A stretch of 64,000 bases of DNA from the NCBI GenBank assembly GCA_964654855.1, contig CAZZJS010000004.1, positions 155,025 to 219,024 of the forward strand. Reading direction: 5' to 3'. The DNA is from JALZUV01 sp964654855. GTDB taxonomy: Bacteria; Pseudomonadota; Alphaproteobacteria; Rickettsiales; JALZUV01. The notes below the pieces were generated by a model. That model had not been told where the DNA came from and did no database searches. It saw only the letters and a program-made list of their open reading frames with translations. The position numbers and the translations under genes were made by a program. Below, piece after piece: positions 61,820 through 64,000 of the stretch; positions within the stretch are counted from its first letter, which is position 1, and each line of letters opens with the position of its first letter.

Positions 61820-62218
61820 ATGGATACAGGAAATACGCTTTCTATCAACTCTTCGGTGCGCCCGCGTGGCTGGCATTCTGTGCAGAAGCAAACGCATGAA
61901 ATTGCTCAAATTACCTTTGATGATGTGCTGACAGTGATTAATCCGCTCAACCATATACCTGTAGTTTCTGGCTTGAGGGGTAACCCTGTTTCACCGGCGG
62001 TGCGTATGGTTGGTGGTGCCTTATTGGGCGGACCAATCGGTTTTGCAGCTTCTGCCATTGATGCGGTATTTGAAGAGGCGACAGGTAAAAGTGTGCTAGG
62101 AAACGTAGTGGAAACAGCTTTTGTGCCTGAATTGCCGAAAACGCAGGAAATTGCTGCGGCACGATATCGTTCGATTGCAGATGCGCATAAGCGCCATATT
62201 CACACATGGCGCGCTTAA
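61820..62218 (+). CDS. Conserved alphaproteobacterial small protein with glycine-rich segment
   Basis: 132 residues. The central FDDVLTVINPLNHIPVVSGLRG ... VRMVGGALLGGPIGFAASAIDAVFEEATGK resembles a family of uncharacterised proteins of Rhodospirillales-type bacteria with the pattern INPLxHxPVVS ... GGPIGxA. The Gly/Ala segment may insert in a membrane. Function unknown. Probably leaderless (TATAAT six bases before ATG). Convergent with the RTX gene (22-base gap). Confidence 0.68.
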   Translation: MDTGNTLSINSSVRPRGWHSVQKQTHEIAQITFDDVLTVINPLNHIPVVSGLRGNPVSPAVRMVGGALLGGPIGFAASAIDAVFEEATGKSVLGNVVETAFVPELPKTQEIAAARYRSIADAHKRHIHTWRA

Positions 62219-62240
62219 GCCTAAGTAATACTCCCCAGAG

Positions 62241-64000
62241 TTAATAGGTATCGAAGTCTGCGGCTGTAAGGCTTGTGACGCCGTCGATTTGGATCGTACT
62301 ACCACTTGCAAAGGTAAGGATCGTGTTGCCACCAACCACTGAAGTAGTGAAGTCATTATCGAAGTCAAACTCATAGAAAGGGTTTATCTGAAGAGTGGGG
62401 GTTAGATCGATCAAGAAGATCAGGTCGGCCCCTTGTTGGAAATCATGGATACGCGCATCTAGCACAGAGTCAAAAACAGTGAAGGCGAAAGTATCGCCAC
62501 CCGCCCCGCCAAATAGCTGATCTGCGCCAGAGGTTGCCACGAGGAGATCGTTGCCATCGCCGCCGTGAAGTTCATCCGCAACGCCTGTATCAAATGCGGT
62601 ACCATCGATATTTACATCAACGATAAAGTCACTTCCCTCGCCACCATCGATTGTATCGGCACCATTACCACCTTCAACAATATCGCCGCCAGCCCCGCCA
62701 TTAACGATATCGTTTCCGTCTCCACCATCGACGATATCGCTATTAGCGCCACCATCTAGATTATCATCACCGGATTCTCCATTCAGCCTATCATCACCGC
62801 TACCGCCATCGATCGTATCATTGCCGGAGCCACCATTGGCGGCATCGTTACCATTACCACCGGTAATAGAGTCATTCCCTGCACGGCCTAGGACGGTATC
62901 ATCGCCCTCGCCACCGATGATTGAGTCATTACCGACGCCACCATCGACCGTATCGTCCTCATCGCCGCCATTGAGTGTATCGTTACCGACGCCACCATTG
63001 AGTGTATCGCTACCGCTGCCGCCTACGGCATTATCATTACCGGCACCGCCATCAATGCTATCATTATCATTACCGCCATTGATGGTATCATCGCCGACGC
63101 CACCATTGATGGTATCATTGCCATCGCCGCCAGAAAGGCTGTCATTCTCGCCTTGGCTGCCACTACCGAATGTTTGTGCTAGGGTACCGGTAATCTGTGC
63201 CACGCCTGCTGCATCCAATGCTTCATTATACAAAGCAAAATCACCAATCTGACCTTGGAAAAAATGATGTTCGGCATTTGTGTTATCTTGCCCTAGCTCA
63301 TTGCGTGTTCGTTCACCCGTTGCTCCGAAGGTAACATCACCAGTGTGCCTCGCTTGAATGAACCCATTAAGGCTACCACTACCGATTGCACCACCATCGA
63401 CATAAGCCGTGAAGGTGTCAGTAGTAGAATCAAAGACAAGGCCGACAGTATAAGTAGTATTAGTGCTTACTGAGGTTGAAAAGAAAAGATCAAAATCATT
63501 GCCAAAGTTTTTCCACGCGCCTACAAAAATTTTATCATCAAAAATGTAAAAGCTAAAGCCATTAACATGGGCACCTTCTTCATAAACATATTGGCGATTT
63601 GATACATTATCGCCAGTGGTTACACTTAAAAAGATACTACGTTCAGCATGGGTTGTATTGTTAATATCGTTGGTATTAGCAATATTTAACAAGTCATTGA
63701 CCCCATCAAAATCGAGCACATTGCTGCCATTCAAGTCAATCAAACCAGGTTGCTGCGTTACGTCAGTTTGGGAAGCCGTATTACCGTTTCCACTACCATC
63801 AATCACGGATTGCACTCCGCCACCAGCGCCGAAAACAACACTTGCAGGATCATTGGGGGAAATGACAGCAGGAGCACCCGTTGGTGGTACAAAGACAATA
63901 TCTCCACCACTTATAAAGTCATTACCTGCGCCACCCTCAATCGTATCATTACCAGCACTGCCATCAATCGTGTCATTGCCATTGGCGCCATTAATTGAGT
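62241..64000 (-). CDS. RTX-repeat protein with embedded LamG/ConA-like domain (5' end outside window)
   Basis: At least 586 codons, open to the window edge; the GTG at 63815 is internal, not a start. Reading from the edge: a few RTX nonapeptides (NDTIDGSAGNDTIEGGAGND), a Pro-rich linker, a LamG/concanavalin-like domain (plus-strand 63830-63190; DFDGVNDLLNIANTND, ASQTDV), then some 18-20 GGxGxD-type Ca2+-binding repeats (63150-62500) and a C-terminal type-I secretion domain (DTFAFTVFDSVLDARIHDFQQGADLIFL ... ADFDTY). Likely exported by a type I system, folding outside with Ca2+, and acting as adhesin or glycan-binding protein. No secretion genes are in the window. Confidence 0.9.
   Translation of the reverse strand, partial: SINGANGNDTIDGSAGNDTIEGGAGNDFISGGDIVFVPPTGAPAVISPNDPASVVFGAGGGVQSVIDGSGNGNTASQTDVTQQPGLIDLNGSNVLDFDGVNDLLNIANTNDINNTTHAERSIFLSVTTGDNVSNRQYVYEEGAHVNGFSFYIFDDKIFVGAWKNFGNDFDLFFSTSVSTNTTYTVGLVFDSTTDTFTAYVDGGAIGSGSLNGFIQARHTGDVTFGATGERTRNELGQDNTNAEHHFFQGQIGDFALYNEALDAAGVAQITGTLAQTFGSGSQGENDSLSGGDGNDTINGGVGDDTINGGNDNDSIDGGAGNDNAVGGSGSDTLNGGVGNDTLNGGDEDDTVDGGVGNDSIIGGEGDDTVLGRAGNDSITGGNGNDAANGGSGNDTIDGGSGDDRLNGESGDDNLDGGANSDIVDGGDGNDIVNGGAGGDIVEGGNGADTIDGGEGSDFIVDVNIDGTAFDTGVADELHGGDGNDLLVATSGADQLFGGAGGDTFAFTVFDSVLDARIHDFQQGADLIFLIDLTPTLQINPFYEFDFDNDFTTSVVGGNTILTFASGSTIQIDGVTSLTAADFDTY

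Noticed and set aside
62500..63150. Regular repeats as a CRISPR or satellite array
   Set aside because: The periodic sequence encodes GGxGxD RTX nonapeptides in one continuous minus-strand frame. Opposite-strand Pro/Ser-rich frames are shadows of these repeats.
1..64000. tRNA, rRNA, insertion sequences, prophage or defence genes
   Set aside because: Intergenic gaps were read for these and none was recognisable; no transposase, restriction, reverse transcriptase or Cas-like protein is encoded.

Overview
The window is chromosomal DNA from a mid-GC (roughly mid-40s percent by eye) alphaproteobacterium. The evidence is the gene families and their order: a very large NAD-glutamate dehydrogenase, the CBP3-type cytochrome bc1 chaperone divergent from a BamE lipoprotein, a Tim44-domain protein, DUF484-xerC, hflK-hflC-degP, DUF3576-leuS-miaA, a phasin, and the block smr-mltA-tim44-secB-dnaQ-coaE-aroE-ppsR next to hemE-hemH. 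NhaB and a Kef-type antiporter suggest a life with Na+/K+/pH stress. The species cannot be named from the sequence.

Layout. 1-7 kb: end of an unknown gene, a patatin-like lipase, cytochrome b561, bamE/CBP3, an orphan 585-residue lipoprotein with a structured, possibly Pho-controlled leader, a dispersed structured repeat, xerC and DUF484. 7-14 kb: nhaB with a translationally coupled carbonic anhydrase, hemF, a phasin with a TGCA-rich promoter, an EnvZ/OmpR-like pair, smr and mltA. 14-23 kb: the conserved block tim44, secB, dnaQ, coaE, aroE and ppsR, interrupted by a three-gene surface-polysaccharide cassette and a small unknown gene. 22.6-22.93 kb: a probable chromosomal replication origin. 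23-32.5 kb: hemE-hemH, ampG, a DUF4349 lipoprotein, purH and two genes for lipid-linked polysaccharide initiation. 32.6-40.8 kb: NAD-GDH, two tiny genes meeting at their stop codons, a second copy of the structured repeat, an AEC transporter, rho and hemJ. 40.8-55 kb: a peptide-binding protein, GDPD, degP-hflC-hflK divergent from mrp and a dodecin gene, miaA-leuS-DUF3576, then pgsA, a membrane-anchored double FKBP-like protein and an aspartate aminotransferase. 55-64 kb: an orphan membrane protein behind an attenuator-like leader, ilvC, a Kef-type antiporter, pgi, an HxxEH-less M16 protein, two small genes and an RTX/LamG-like secreted protein that runs off the window.

How the parts work together. 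Four haem-synthesis steps (hemF, hemE, hemH, hemJ) are spread around the origin. Envelope biogenesis and quality control are heavily represented (bamE, secB, mltA, ampG, degP, hflKC, FKBP-like protein, pgsA). The polysaccharide genes at 16-20 kb and 29.6-32.5 kb could contribute to one surface glycan.

The observations most worth following are: the hemE-ppsR origin, with DnaA-like boxes followed by three DnaA-trio units in the correct polarity; a two-copy intergenic repeat whose inner hairpin differs in sequence but is conserved in pairing; and two orphan genes 52 kb apart (585-aa lipoprotein, 115-aa membrane protein) that share promoter blocks and SD-less structured leaders. No rRNA, tRNA, CRISPR array, insertion sequence or prophage was seen.
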